Positions 56,024 through 64,000 of a DNA stretch of 64,000 bases are shown one piece after another. Position numbers and translations under genes: made by a program. The stretch covers positions 4,712,001-4,776,000 of the forward strand of contig NZ_CP104562.2 in NCBI RefSeq assembly GCF_025398155.2. The letters are read 5' to 3'. The notes below the pieces were generated by a model. It was not told the origin of the DNA. It was given only the letters and a program-made list of their open reading frames with translations, and ran no database searches. The stretch's first letter is position 1, and each line of letters begins with the position of its first letter. This DNA comes from Roseateles amylovorans (lineage in GTDB: Bacteria > Pseudomonadota > Gammaproteobacteria > Burkholderiales > Burkholderiaceae_C).

Positions 56024-58180
56024 TCAGCGTTCGTTCTGCCGCCTGACGTCGTCTCCCCGGCCCGGACCCTGAGTCGGCTGCGCCGGCGCAGGACGCGGCG
56101 CCTCCACCCGGCGAGGCTCCTGCCGTGGCGCCTCGACTCGGGGCTGTGGCTGAGGTTGCGCTTGCGGCATTGGCATGCGCGGTGGCTCCATTCGAGGCGA
56201 CTCCACCCGAGGCGGCTCGAAGCGCGGGGCCTGTTCAACACGCGGGAAGTCCCTGCGCGGCTGTTCGAACCGGGGTTGCTCCATCCGGGGCGGCTCGATG
56301 CGCGGCGCTTGCGGCGGTGCGACACGAACCGGCTCCTCCCGTCGATCCGGACGTTGCCAGTCACCGCGGTGGTCGCCGCGACCCTCGCGTCGGTCATCGC
56401 CCCGGTTATCGCCCCGGTTATCGCGGCCCTGCCACGCCGGCCGGCCGTCACGATCGCCTTCGCGGCGGTCGTCAGGTCGGCGGACATCCGGACCGCGCTG
56501 CGGCTGGCCCACAACCGGCTGTTGGATCTGCGGCCCGGTCTGCGCGGGCGGCTGACCGGACTCATTCGGATGCATCGGGACAATGATCGGCAGGTTGCGG
56601 CCGGGCGCGTTGGTGGAGCCCGAGGGCGTCGTCACGGTCGGATTGACCGGCTGTCCCACCGGGCGACCGAAGTTGCGGTCATCGGGGCGACCGTCCGGAC
56701 GGCCGACATTGCGGTCATCGTTGCGGCCGTCCGGGCGTCCATCAGGACGTCCGTCAGGGCGCCCATCGCCGCGCCCGCCCGGACGTTCCGGCCAGGAACG
56801 CTGCGGCATCAACGGCGCGCTGGTGACCGGACGGGCCGGCGGCGGCTGCTGCGTGAACAGGCGGCCGTGCTCCCGCTCGAAACGGTACTGCGGCAGCGGA
56901 TCGTTCGGACGCGTGACGCGACCGGGTTCGATGTGCGGATTGACCCGGCGCCAGTAGTCCGGGCTGTAGCGATAACGCGGCACGAACACTTCACGCGGAG
57001 CCAGCGGGACCCAGCCGCCGTAGCTCGGCGGCGGCGGACGGCGCCCGCCAATGGTGATGCCCACGCTGACACTCGAGCCGCCCACCCAGCCGACCATCGC
57101 CGGCGAATAGGCGGGCCGGGCGGCATACGGGCCGGGCACCCAGCACCAGCGGTCGCGCCAGTAGGCCCAGCGGCCATAGTGGAACGGGGCGAAGCCCCAG
57201 GGCATGTCGTCGACCCAGGTCCAGCCCCAGTGGCGGCTCCAGACCCAACGGCCGTATCGATACGGTGCCCAGTCCTGCACCACGATCGTGGTCGGCACCC
57301 AGACATGGCCGTAATCGGGACTCTGTTGCCAGGTGCCGTAGCGACCCAGTTCTTCCACGCCGGTCATCTCCGGCGACACCACCTGCGCCGGCAGCGCCGG
57401 CAAGGCGCCGGTGGAACGGGCATCGCCCAGCATGAACTGCGCGAAGGTGTCGCGCTCCAGGGGCTGGCGCTCGGTGCGGGCGCCGTTGTCCCACCAGAAT
57501 TCCGCCTGTTCGTTGGTCGCGAGCCAGACCGGCTGGACCTCGCTCGCGCGCGAGTCGAAACGCAGCTTGCCCTGCCAGGACTGGGCCTGGCTGCCGCGCT
57601 CTTCCTGGGTGATCCGGTAGAGCCCTTCACGCTCGAAGCTGAAGCGGCCTTCCAGCGTGCGGATCGACCATTCCTCGGCCGCTTCCTGATTGCGCAGGCG
57701 CAGGCCCGCCGCGCCGGAAATGATCTGCACCGTGATGCGGTTGTCGTTGAGCGCATCGAACTCGATCTCGCTGCGTCCATCCAGCCAGAGGGTGGTGGAG
57801 CCGACGCTCAACGTGGCACGGGCATCGTCCTCGCTGCGCAGACGGTCGCCCTCGGCCAGCGTCTGGTTGCGCTGGATCTGGATCCATTCCCGCGCGTCGG
57901 CGTCATACAGCCAGACCTGGCCGATCACGTCGGCGACGCGGCCGGCGCGGGTGGGCGGGTCCGCCCAGGCGGCGCCGGTCAGGGCCAGGGTCGACCACAG
58001 TCCCAGCAGCACGGCCAGCACCGGCCGCGCCACGAGCCGCCGGATCATGGACTGCATCTGCCAGACCAGGGACCGCGGCATCAACAACTGCGCCAGGTGC
58101 GCCAGGAACAACCAGCGCGCCGGGAGCCCACGCGGCCCGGCGCCCTTCGGTGACGGCAAAGATCGGATCGACTGTGTCAT
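56024..58180 (-). CDS. DUF6600 (FecR-like) exported protein with Arg/Pro/Gln-rich tail
   Basis: 718 residues from the ATG at 58180 (AGGTGGAG upstream); in-frame ATGs at 58057 and 58048 would start directly with the signal peptide (LVARPVLAVLLGLWSTLALT). Residues about 75-240 look FecR-like (GRVADVIGQVWLYD and LWLDGRSEIEFDAL). Residues 290-380 are the DUF6600 repeat region: GHVWVPTTIVVQDWAPYRYG, then WGWTWVDDMPWGFAPFHYGR, rich in aromatic residues. The C-terminal 300 residues are disordered with tandem GRPDGRPDGR- and NRGDNRGDD-type repeats and PRME/PRFE repeats. Probably periplasmic or surface associated. Function unknown; such proteins may bind cell-wall polymers or nucleic acid. Confidence 0.8.
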   Translation of the reverse strand: MTQSIRSLPSPKGAGPRGLPARWLFLAHLAQLLMPRSLVWQMQSMIRRLVARPVLAVLLGLWSTLALTGAAWADPPTRAGRVADVIGQVWLYDADAREWIQIQRNQTLAEGDRLRSEDDARATLSVGSTTLWLDGRSEIEFDALNDNRITVQIISGAAGLRLRNQEAAEEWSIRTLEGRFSFEREGLYRITQEERGSQAQSWQGKLRFDSRASEVQPVWLATNEQAEFWWDNGARTERQPLERDTFAQFMLGDARSTGALPALPAQVVSPEMTGVEELGRYGTWQQSPDYGHVWVPTTIVVQDWAPYRYGRWVWSRHWGWTWVDDMPWGFAPFHYGRWAYWRDRWCWVPGPYAARPAYSPAMVGWVGGSSVSVGITIGGRRPPPPSYGGWVPLAPREVFVPRYRYSPDYWRRVNPHIEPGRVTRPNDPLPQYRFEREHGRLFTQQPPPARPVTSAPLMPQRSWPERPGGRGDGRPDGRPDGRPDGRNDDRNVGRPDGRPDDRNFGRPVGQPVNPTVTTPSGSTNAPGRNLPIIVPMHPNESGQPPAQTGPQIQQPVVGQPQRGPDVRRPDDRREGDRDGRPAWQGRDNRGDNRGDDRREGRGDHRGDWQRPDRREEPVRVAPPQAPRIEPPRMEQPRFEQPRRDFPRVEQAPRFEPPRVESPRMEPPRMPMPQAQPQPQPRVEAPRQEPRRVEAPRPAPAQPTQGPGRGDDVRRQNER

Positions 58181-58341
58181 GCCCACGGCTCCACCTGCGG
58201 AGCTTTCTTAACGTCTGAACCCCAGATCGGTGCACCGCTGCTTACAACTTGACGCGGTGTTGCAGATCGGTCAAGCGGGCCGGCCCTGCCTGGACACGGG
58301 CAAGGGCGGACCTTCGCACGGCGATCCCCCCCCCACCGACT

Positions 58342-58878
58342 TCAATCGTCCGTATTCGGATCCATGCCCGGGAACAGCACCTCGGTGTAGCCGAAGCGGC
58401 TGAAGTCCTTGATCCGCATCGGATAGAGCGTGCCGATCAGGTGATCGCACTCATGCTGGACCACGCGAGCGTGGAAGCCATCGGCCTCTCGGTCGATGGG
58501 CTCGCCCTTCTCGTCGAAGCCGTGATAGCGGATGCGCTGCAGCCGCGGCACCACGCCCCGCAGGCCGGGCACGGACAGGCAGCCTTCCCAACCGTCTTCC
58601 ATCGCATCGGACAGCGGCGTGATGGTCGGATTGATCAGCACCGTCATCGGCACCGGGGGCGCGTCGGGATAGCGTTCGTTGCGCTGGAAGCCGAACACCA
58701 CCACCTGGAGGTCCACCCCGATCTGCGGCGCCGCCAGGCCCGCGCCGTTGGCGGCTTTCATGGTGTCGAACATGTCCTGGAGCAGCGATTGCAGCTCGGG
58801 CGTGTCGAACTCGCGCACCGGTTGGGCGTGGCGCAGCAGGCGGGGGTCGCCCATCTTGAGAAGTTCTCGAATGGCCAT
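58342..58878 (-). CDS. def: Peptide deformylase
   Basis: 178 residues. Motif 1 GAGLAAPQIG, motif 2 EGCLSVPG with the metal-binding Cys, and motif 3 QHECDHLIG with two His ligands and the catalytic Glu. It removes the formyl group from new polypeptides in the cytoplasm using Fe or Zn. Weak ribosome-binding site before the ATG at 58878. This copy lacks the usual partner fmt (Met-tRNA formyltransferase), which suggests a second deformylase outside the main def-fmt operon; the C-terminal GYTEVLFPGMDPNTDD is typical of that second type in beta-proteobacteria. The 160 bases between it and the DUF6600 gene hold nothing clear. Confidence 0.95.
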   Translation of the reverse strand: MAIRELLKMGDPRLLRHAQPVREFDTPELQSLLQDMFDTMKAANGAGLAAPQIGVDLQVVVFGFQRNERYPDAPPVPMTVLINPTITPLSDAMEDGWEGCLSVPGLRGVVPRLQRIRYHGFDEKGEPIDREADGFHARVVQHECDHLIGTLYPMRIKDFSRFGYTEVLFPGMDPNTDD

Positions 58879-58914
58879 GGGGTGTCCTTGACAGGGGTCG
58901 GGGCGTGAACGGGG

Positions 58915-58942
58915 TGACGTGAGACGTGAGACGTGAGACGTG
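58915..58942. repeat. GAGACGT heptamer repeat
   Basis: Four phased copies of the 7-bp unit (TGACGTGAGACGTGAGACGT and onward) lie 37-64 bp upstream of the deformylase start codon. They could be a phased DNA-bend or activator site, or just a slippage array. No function is shown by sequence. Confidence 0.7.
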
Positions 58943-59133
58943 CGGAATGGTGTCGCCTGAAGTGCGAGTTCCGGCCCGCGCGTTCCATCCGTTTCCTTCG
59001 CGGGGGCGAATCCCTGTGACAGCGGTCACGGGGAGCCGCACTCGGATGTTCGCGTGGAAGCCCGCCTGCGGCAGCCGACTCCTCAAGTTCACGTAATCTG
59101 CGGGGATTCTAAGAAGTCGTCGGAGACATCACC

Positions 59134-60204
59134 TTGAGCACGCCTATCGCGCCCCCGGCGCCCGCCACACCGGCGTCCTCGTCGCTCCCGTTCGCCCACG
59201 ATGCCGCAGGCCACGGAACGCGCATCTTGCCGGTATTTCTGGAAGACCTGGGGCACGGCATCTACGCCATCGACACCGCCTTCCAACGCGATCATTTCGA
59301 TGCGGCGTTCCTGATCGTCGATGCGGGCCGCGCGGCCTTCATCGACACCGGCACCGCGCTGGCCGTCCCGCGGCTGCTAGCGGCCCTCGATGCGCTGGGC
59401 GTGGCCCGCAATGCGGTGGATTGGGTGATCCCGACCCATGTGCATCTGGACCATGCCGGCGGCGTCGGCCCGCTGATGCGGGAACTGCCGACCGCCACGA
59501 TGCTGGTGCATCCGCGTGGCCTGCGGCACATGATCGACCCGCGGGTGTTGTGGGCCGGCGCACAGGCGGTGTACGGTGAAGCGGAGATGCGCCGCTCCTA
59601 CGGCGAGCGGGTGGCGGTGCCCGAGTCGCGTGCGGTCGCGAGCGTGGATGAGCAACGCGTCACCGTCGGCGCCCGGACGCTGCGCCTGATCGACACCCCG
59701 GGCCATGCCCGTCACCATCTCTGCGTGTGGGACGAGACCAGCGGCGGCTGGTTCACCGGGGACACGTTCGGCCTGTCCTACCGTGAGTTCGACGACCCGG
59801 TGCGGGGCGCATGGATCATGCCGACCAGCTCGCCGGTGCAGTTCGAGCCCGACGCGCTGCGCGCCTCGGTGGAGCGGATGATGCAGACCCAGCCCACCCG
59901 GATGTTCCTGACGCACTACAGCCGCATCGGCCGCGATGCCGCCGATGTGCGGCGGCTCGCAGACCTGCTGCTGGGGCAGGTGGATGAAATGGCCGCGATC
60001 GCGATGAAGCTGAAAGACGCCGCCGATCGGCACGTCGCACTCAAGCGGGATCTGCTGGCGCTGTATCAACGCCGCGTCGCCGCCCACCTGGGCGATGCGA
60101 TGACGGCAGACCGCGTGGCCGACCTGCTCGCCATGGATGTGGAGCTGAATGCGCAGGGCCTGGGACTGTGGGTGGACAAGGCGAGCCAGGCGGCTCGCGC
60201 CTGA
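59134..60204 (+). CDS. Metallo-beta-lactamase-fold hydrolase (intact metal site)
   Basis: 356 residues from a TTG at 59134 (GGAG nine bases upstream); no ATG fits before the first conserved segment. Intact HxHxDH in TLVIPTHVHLDHAGGVG (landmark THVHLDHAG), LIDTPGHARHHLCVWDE, FTGDTFGLSYREF and MFLTHYSRIG near the C-terminus. The class includes glyoxalase-II-like and quinolone-signal-type hydrolases; substrate unknown. The N-terminal 25 residues are Pro/Ala-rich and may be disordered. It is unrelated in metal site to the operon protein at 49378. It is divergent from the deformylase gene with 255 bp between them. Confidence 0.85.
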   Translation: MSTPIAPPAPATPASSSLPFAHDAAGHGTRILPVFLEDLGHGIYAIDTAFQRDHFDAAFLIVDAGRAAFIDTGTALAVPRLLAALDALGVARNAVDWVIPTHVHLDHAGGVGPLMRELPTATMLVHPRGLRHMIDPRVLWAGAQAVYGEAEMRRSYGERVAVPESRAVASVDEQRVTVGARTLRLIDTPGHARHHLCVWDETSGGWFTGDTFGLSYREFDDPVRGAWIMPTSSPVQFEPDALRASVERMMQTQPTRMFLTHYSRIGRDAADVRRLADLLLGQVDEMAAIAMKLKDAADRHVALKRDLLALYQRRVAAHLGDAMTADRVADLLAMDVELNAQGLGLWVDKASQAARA

Positions 60205-60405
60205 CCGGCTGCGGGAGGGGGCCGAAGTCGACCCTGAACGCCGGCTTCGCCGCATGCGAGTCAGCATCCGCGCATCCGCGCATTCGCATAGGCACGCATG
60301 CATGCACGCAGACATCAGCGCAGACACGCAATCTCCAGGCTGAATGAAAACGGCCGGCAGGCCGTGTCCCCACGTCCTACCGGCCGCTGCGCGACTCGGC
60401 GTCCG

Positions 60406-61881
60406 TCACGCGTCCAGGTTCAATTCCTGAATCTTGCGCGTGATGGTGTTGCGACCGATGCCAAGCTTCTGCGCGGCCTCGATGCGTCGGCCTCGGGTGA
60501 GGTCCAGCGCGGTGAGGATCAGGCTGGCTTCGAAACGACGGGTCAGCACATCCCACACATCCGGCTCACCGGCGGCGAGCAGGCGGCGAGCTTCGCGGGC
60601 CATTTCCGCCACCCAGGCATCGGGCGACGGCGGCAGCGTCACCGCGCCCGGTGGCAGCGAGACCGGCGTGCTGAGCAGACCGGTGCCGACCGGCGTCACA
60701 TCGGTGGTGACACTGCTCAACTGACCGGGCGACGCGAGCAGTTCCTGCGGCAGGTCCTTGGCTTCCACCACCAGGCTGGGTGCCATCACGCTGAGCCAGT
60801 GGCAGATGTTCTCCAACTGGCGCACATTGCCGGGGAAATCGAAGTTCACCAGGCGCTGCAGGGCCGCTTCGGACAACCGCTTGGTTTCGACCCCCAGCTC
60901 GCCGGCGCTGCGCTGCAGGAAATAACGGGCCAGCAGCGGCACATCCTCGCGTCGCTCACGCAGCGGCGGCAGACGCAGGCGGATGACGTTGAGCCGGTGG
61001 AACAGGTCTTCGCGGAAGCGGCCGTCCTTGACCAGCGTCTCCAGGTTCTGGTGGGTGGCCGCCACCACCCGCACATTCGCGCGCTGCGGGCTGTGACCGC
61101 CGACGCGATAGAACTGGCCGTCCGACAGCACCCGCAGCAACCGGGTCTGCAGGTCCAGCGGCATGTCGCCGATTTCATCGAGGAACAGCGTGCCGCCTTC
61201 GGCCTGCTCGAAGCGACCGCGCCGGGTCGCCTGCGCGCCGGTGAAGGCACCACGCTCGTGACCGAAGAGTTCGGACTCCAGCAGGTCCTTCGGAATCGCC
61301 GCGGTGTTGATGGCGACGAACGGCCCCTCGGCCCGCGGACTGTGCTTGTGCAGCGCGCGGGCGACCAGTTCCTTGCCCGAGCCGGATTCACCAGTGATCA
61401 GCACGGTGACATGGCTTTGGCTGAGTCGGCCGATGGCGCGGAAGACGTCCTGCATCGCCGGGGCCTGGCCCAGCATCTCGGGCATCTGGACCTGCGCCTC
61501 CTCCATCACCGATTCGCGCTCGCTCTCCTCCTGCGCGCGCCGGATCAGCTCCACCGCGCGCGGCAGGTCGAAGGGCTTGGGCAGGTATTCGAAGGCGCCA
61601 CCCTGGAAGGCGGAAACCGCGCTGTCCAGGTCGGAGTAGGCCGTCATGATGATCACCGGCAGACCCGGCAACTGCTTCTTGATGGTGTTGAGCAGCTCCA
61701 GACCGGAGCCGCCCGGCATCCGGATGTCGGAGACCAGCACCTGGGGCGTGTCCTCCTCCAGCGCGGCGAGCACCTCGCGTGTCTGGCTGAAGCTGCGTAC
61801 CGGCAGTCCTTCGCGCGTGAGCGCCTTTTCCAACACAAAACGGATCGAGTGGTCGTCGTCAACAATCCAGATCGACTTCAT
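60406..61881 (-). CDS. glnG: NtrC nitrogen-regulation sigma-54 activator
   Basis: 491 residues. Receiver domain with phospho-acceptor Asp near residue 52 (VLVSDIRMPGGSG). AAA+ domain with Walker A GESGSGKE (about 164-171), the sigma-54-contacting GAFTGA loop (about 211-216), Walker B GGTLFLDEIGDMP and arginine-finger region. C-terminal Fis-like helix-turn-helix RRIEAAQKLGIGRNTITRKI. When phosphorylated by NtrB it oligomerises on enhancers and activates sigma-54 polymerase at nitrogen genes. Between the AAA+ domain and DNA-binding helix is an approximately 60-residue Pro/Val linker longer than in enterics. It follows ntrB by 42 bp on the minus strand and is probably co-transcribed. Confidence 0.97.
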   Translation of the reverse strand: MKSIWIVDDDHSIRFVLEKALTREGLPVRSFSQTREVLAALEEDTPQVLVSDIRMPGGSGLELLNTIKKQLPGLPVIIMTAYSDLDSAVSAFQGGAFEYLPKPFDLPRAVELIRRAQEESERESVMEEAQVQMPEMLGQAPAMQDVFRAIGRLSQSHVTVLITGESGSGKELVARALHKHSPRAEGPFVAINTAAIPKDLLESELFGHERGAFTGAQATRRGRFEQAEGGTLFLDEIGDMPLDLQTRLLRVLSDGQFYRVGGHSPQRANVRVVAATHQNLETLVKDGRFREDLFHRLNVIRLRLPPLRERREDVPLLARYFLQRSAGELGVETKRLSEAALQRLVNFDFPGNVRQLENICHWLSVMAPSLVVEAKDLPQELLASPGQLSSVTTDVTPVGTGLLSTPVSLPPGAVTLPPSPDAWVAEMAREARRLLAAGEPDVWDVLTRRFEASLILTALDLTRGRRIEAAQKLGIGRNTITRKIQELNLDA

Positions 61882-61923
61882 CTATGGCTCCCCTTTACCT
61901 CGTTGTCGGCTTGTGACCGCGGC

Positions 61924-63219
61924 TCAAGGCAAAGGCAGGGTGATTCGAAAATCGGTCCGGCCGGGCTGACTGTCGCAATCGATCATCCCTTGGTGCTGTT
62001 GGGCGATCGTCTGCGCCAGCGTGAGTCCGAGACCTGAGCCCCCATCCCTGCCCGACACCAGCGGGAAAAAGATGCGGTCCTTGATCTCATCCGGCACGCC
62101 CGGGCCGTTGTCTTCGATATGCAATTCCAATGCCAAGCGCCAGCGTTGCTTGCCAATCGTCACTTGTCGGGCCACCCGGGTGCGCAGCGCAATCTGCGCG
62201 TCGCCTTCTGCGATGCGCTCATGCAGCGCCTGGGCGGCGTTCTGGACGATGTTCAACACCGCCTGGATGAGCTGTTCCCGGTCGCCGCGGAAGTCGGGCA
62301 GCGAGATGTCGTAGTCGCGCAGCAGCTTCAGGCCACGCGGATACTGCGCCAGCACCAGCGTGCGCACCCGTTCGCAAACCTCGTGGATGTTCACATCCCC
62401 CACCACCTGGGCCCGACGATGCGGCGCCAGCAGGCGATCGACCAGCGACTGCAGGCGGTCGGCCTCATGGATGATGACCTCGGTGTATTCCTCCAGCTCG
62501 GCCCACAGGTCGGTCGGCTGCAGCTCCAGGGCCAGCAGTTGCGCGGCACCACGAATGCCGCCGAGCGGATTCTTGATCTCATGCGCCAGGTTGCGGGTCA
62601 GCTCCTTGGTGGAGCGGACCTGGTCGAGGTTGCGCTCCTCCCGGTCCTGGCGGCTTTGCTGGGCGTTCTCGATCAACTCGATGACCAGGCGCTGGGAGTC
62701 CTCGGTCTGGCTGACGATCACATGCACCGGCAGCAGGTCGTCATGCGCCCGTGGACCGCGGCGGATCTGGGCGTCGAACCGGCTGCTGGAGAAGTCATTG
62801 CGGCTGACGCCTTCCAGGGCGTCGACCAGCCGGGCGGTATCGGCGAACCACTCCAGCAGATTGCTGCCCTGCACCGCGCGACGCGGCAGGTTGAACAGGG
62901 TCTCGACAGCGGTGTTGGCGAACTCGCAGGTCCCATCCGGCCGGACCACCGCCACCAGGGTGGCGAGCAGATCGAAGGCCTGGTAGGGACTGGGGTCGAG
63001 GCCGTTCTTCGGCGTGCCGGGTGGGGTCGCCGCGGGCGGGACGGTGCCGAGCGGCACCGCGGGGGGCAGTGTCGCGTCGCCCGTGACGGCATCACAGGGG
63101 GCCGTGCTGGAAGCGGCCGCCGCCGCAGGGGCGGCACGCGCCTTGGCGCCGCCGGACCGGGCTTTGGGGGAAGGGGCAGGCGCCGCGGAATCGGGCGCCG
63201 GAGTGGATTTGGCGTTCAT
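61924..63219 (-). CDS. glnL: NtrB nitrogen-regulation sensor kinase
   Basis: 431 residues, about 70 longer than enteric NtrB because of a Pro/Ala-rich N-terminal extension (residues 1-75, no hydrophobic core). PAS-type region (residues 85-180: AVVRPDGTCEFANTAVETL), H box with phospho-acceptor His at about 213 (NLAHEIKNPLGGIRGAAQ), N box VLNIVQNAAQALHE, G1 EDNGPGVPDE, F and G2 box GSGLGLTLAQTIA. Phosphorylates NtrC under nitrogen limitation; its activity is set by the PII signalling protein. No membrane helix, so cytoplasmic. The extra N-terminal extension has no domain and could modulate PII contact or be an annotation overreach, but there is no good later start. Confidence 0.95.
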   Translation of the reverse strand: MNAKSTPAPDSAAPAPSPKARSGGAKARAAPAAAAASSTAPCDAVTGDATLPPAVPLGTVPPAATPPGTPKNGLDPSPYQAFDLLATLVAVVRPDGTCEFANTAVETLFNLPRRAVQGSNLLEWFADTARLVDALEGVSRNDFSSSRFDAQIRRGPRAHDDLLPVHVIVSQTEDSQRLVIELIENAQQSRQDREERNLDQVRSTKELTRNLAHEIKNPLGGIRGAAQLLALELQPTDLWAELEEYTEVIIHEADRLQSLVDRLLAPHRRAQVVGDVNIHEVCERVRTLVLAQYPRGLKLLRDYDISLPDFRGDREQLIQAVLNIVQNAAQALHERIAEGDAQIALRTRVARQVTIGKQRWRLALELHIEDNGPGVPDEIKDRIFFPLVSGRDGGSGLGLTLAQTIAQQHQGMIDCDSQPGRTDFRITLPLP

Positions 63220-63273
63220 CGTGCTGCGTCGTCGCCGTCATCGCGCGGCGCAGCCTGAACCACCGCACCCGAA

Positions 63274-63810
63274 TCAGGGCGGCAGCTTGGCGAGTTCGCG
63301 CTTGATGGCCTGGATGTCGCTGTCCTGGCGCGCCACGCTGGCCTTGAGCTCGGCGGTGCGGTCCAGGTACTTCTGGTAGTTGCGTTCGTCGCCACGCCGC
63401 TCGGGCTGGCCGTTGTTGTATTCCTGCTGGAGCTTGGTGAGACGCTCTTCGGCCTCCCGCAGTTCCTGCTCAAGCACGCGACGGCGCTCGTTGTCGCGCA
63501 CCTTCTGGTCCTTGGGGTCGACACGCAGCTCACCTTGGGTCCCGGAGGCGTTGGAGGTGGGCGCGGCCGCGGGCGCGTTCTTGGGCTTGATCGGCGAGAA
63601 CACGGTGATCGGCGTGCCCTCGATGCTGCGGCAACCCTTGTCCGCGGCTTCCTTGGCCGAGAGCGCATCGGTGTAGAGCACCGGCGGCCCCGGGCACCGG
63701 TAGACCACCGACTGCGCCACGGCGGGGCCCGCCATGGTCGCGGCCAGCGTCGCCAGGACGAGCCAACCGCCTGCTTTCCCTCGAGGACACCCAACCCGCT
63801 TCATCTGCAT
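63274..63810 (-). CDS. DUF4124 periplasmic protein
   Basis: 178 residues. Signal peptide (residues 4-33: LVLATLAATMAGPAVA, cleavage near AQS). DUF4124 N-terminal motif VVYRCPGPPVLYTDALSAKE with the characteristic Tyr-Arg-Cys start, followed by a second Cys (GCRSIEG). The last 90 residues are a coiled coil (EQELREAEERLTKLQQEYNN). Two ATGs (63810 and 63804) share an AGGGA-type site. In this lineage the gene sits upstream of ntrB in the glnA-(DUF4124)-ntrB-ntrC region. Function unknown; it may respond to envelope or nitrogen stress. The 64-bp gap to ntrB suggests co-transcription. Confidence 0.85.
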   Translation of the reverse strand: MQMKRVGCPRGKAGGWLVLATLAATMAGPAVAQSVVYRCPGPPVLYTDALSAKEAADKGCRSIEGTPITVFSPIKPKNAPAAAPTSNASGTQGELRVDPKDQKVRDNERRRVLEQELREAEERLTKLQQEYNNGQPERRGDERNYQKYLDRTAELKASVARQDSDIQAIKRELAKLPP

Positions 63811-63921
63811 TCCCTGCTTCCCACTGACCTGAGTCGATACTCATTGTGACCCAAGCCGGGCTGTGGGAGGAAACGGTCATAGCTTCTCGCTGTTGCGAGG
63901 TGTACGCAGCGGGAACACTGC

Positions 63922-63958
63922 ACACCGGACCGCGATGGGCCGAGCCAACGTCCGGTGT
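63922..63958. promoter_or_regulatory. Inverted repeat upstream of the DUF4124-ntrBC unit
   Basis: ACACCGGAC-N19-GTCCGGTGT is a perfect 9-bp inverted repeat 112 bp before the start at 63810. It could be an operator or the terminator of a gene beyond the window edge. The rest of 63811-64000 has nothing I can call. Confidence 0.45.
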
Positions 63959-64000
63959 ACGGCAGGTTTCAGGACGATGCCGCGCGACCGAGCGCCCTGC

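Noticed and set aside
1..64000. tRNA or rRNA genes
   Set aside because: No cloverleaf with a GTTCGA-type T loop or rRNA core sequence was recognised by reading; a covariance search would be decisive.

Overview
The window looks like chromosomal DNA of a high-GC betaproteobacterium in the Burkholderiales, probably a relative of Roseateles, Mitsuaria or Rubrivivax. This is inferred from base composition, from the gene order selO-(msrB)-yciB-bolA-parvulin, from ntrB/ntrC beside a DUF4124 gene, and from an IclR / metallo-hydrolase / FAD-monooxygenase / DUF2783 / hmgA / fahA cluster. I saw no rRNA, tRNA, CRISPR array, insertion sequence or phage gene.

Region 1 (1-15000) holds three members of a family I do not recognise: a 5'-truncated gene at 2-1267, a tandem neighbour at 1306-2883 and a very large protein at 11056-14997. 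They share two module types, a leucine-rich-repeat-like module and a helical module, and are the best candidate for something undescribed. Between them lies a minus-strand fatty-acid beta-oxidation cluster (9833 to 2855): FadB-type hydratase/dehydrogenase, thiolase, acyl-CoA dehydrogenase, short-chain dehydrogenase and hotdog thioesterase. A perfect 12-bp palindrome lies upstream of the first gene.

Region 2 (15000-22500) is a minus-strand uptake unit: an AMP-forming acyl-CoA ligase, a periplasmic binding protein and the LivH, LivM, LivG and LivF components of a branched-chain-amino-acid-type ABC importer. The binding protein and permease genes are separated by about 320 bp of nested hairpins. 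LivF carries Arg in place of the Walker A Lys.

Region 3 (22700-31600) is mostly housekeeping: selO, an apparent msrB remnant, yciB, bolA, a parvulin, a DUF2062 protein, a ybbA/tesA pair whose start codons overlap in one CATG, two alpha/beta hydrolases and a short-chain dehydrogenase.

Region 4 (31600-48300) is envelope and export: an outer-membrane factor with MacA and MacB; a 365-bp direct repeat carrying a duplicated 84-residue secreted or anchored protein on both sides of a methyltransferase; a glycine-zipper protein; an outer-membrane factor-adaptor-RND operon; and a divergent CpxR/CpxA-like two-component system with matching GTTAA/GTAAA-type boxes before it and at its end, followed by two membrane proteins of unknown function.

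Region 5 (48300-55600) is a homogentisate catabolic operon with its divergent IclR regulator: a metallo-hydrolase-fold protein with a broken metal motif, a flavin monooxygenase, a DUF2783 protein, hmgA and fahA. A decamer repeat array follows. Region 6 (56000-64000) has a DUF6600 protein, a peptide deformylase, a metallo-beta-lactamase-fold hydrolase, ntrC, ntrB and a DUF4124 protein. The nitrogen regulators would control sigma-54 promoters in response to nitrogen limitation.
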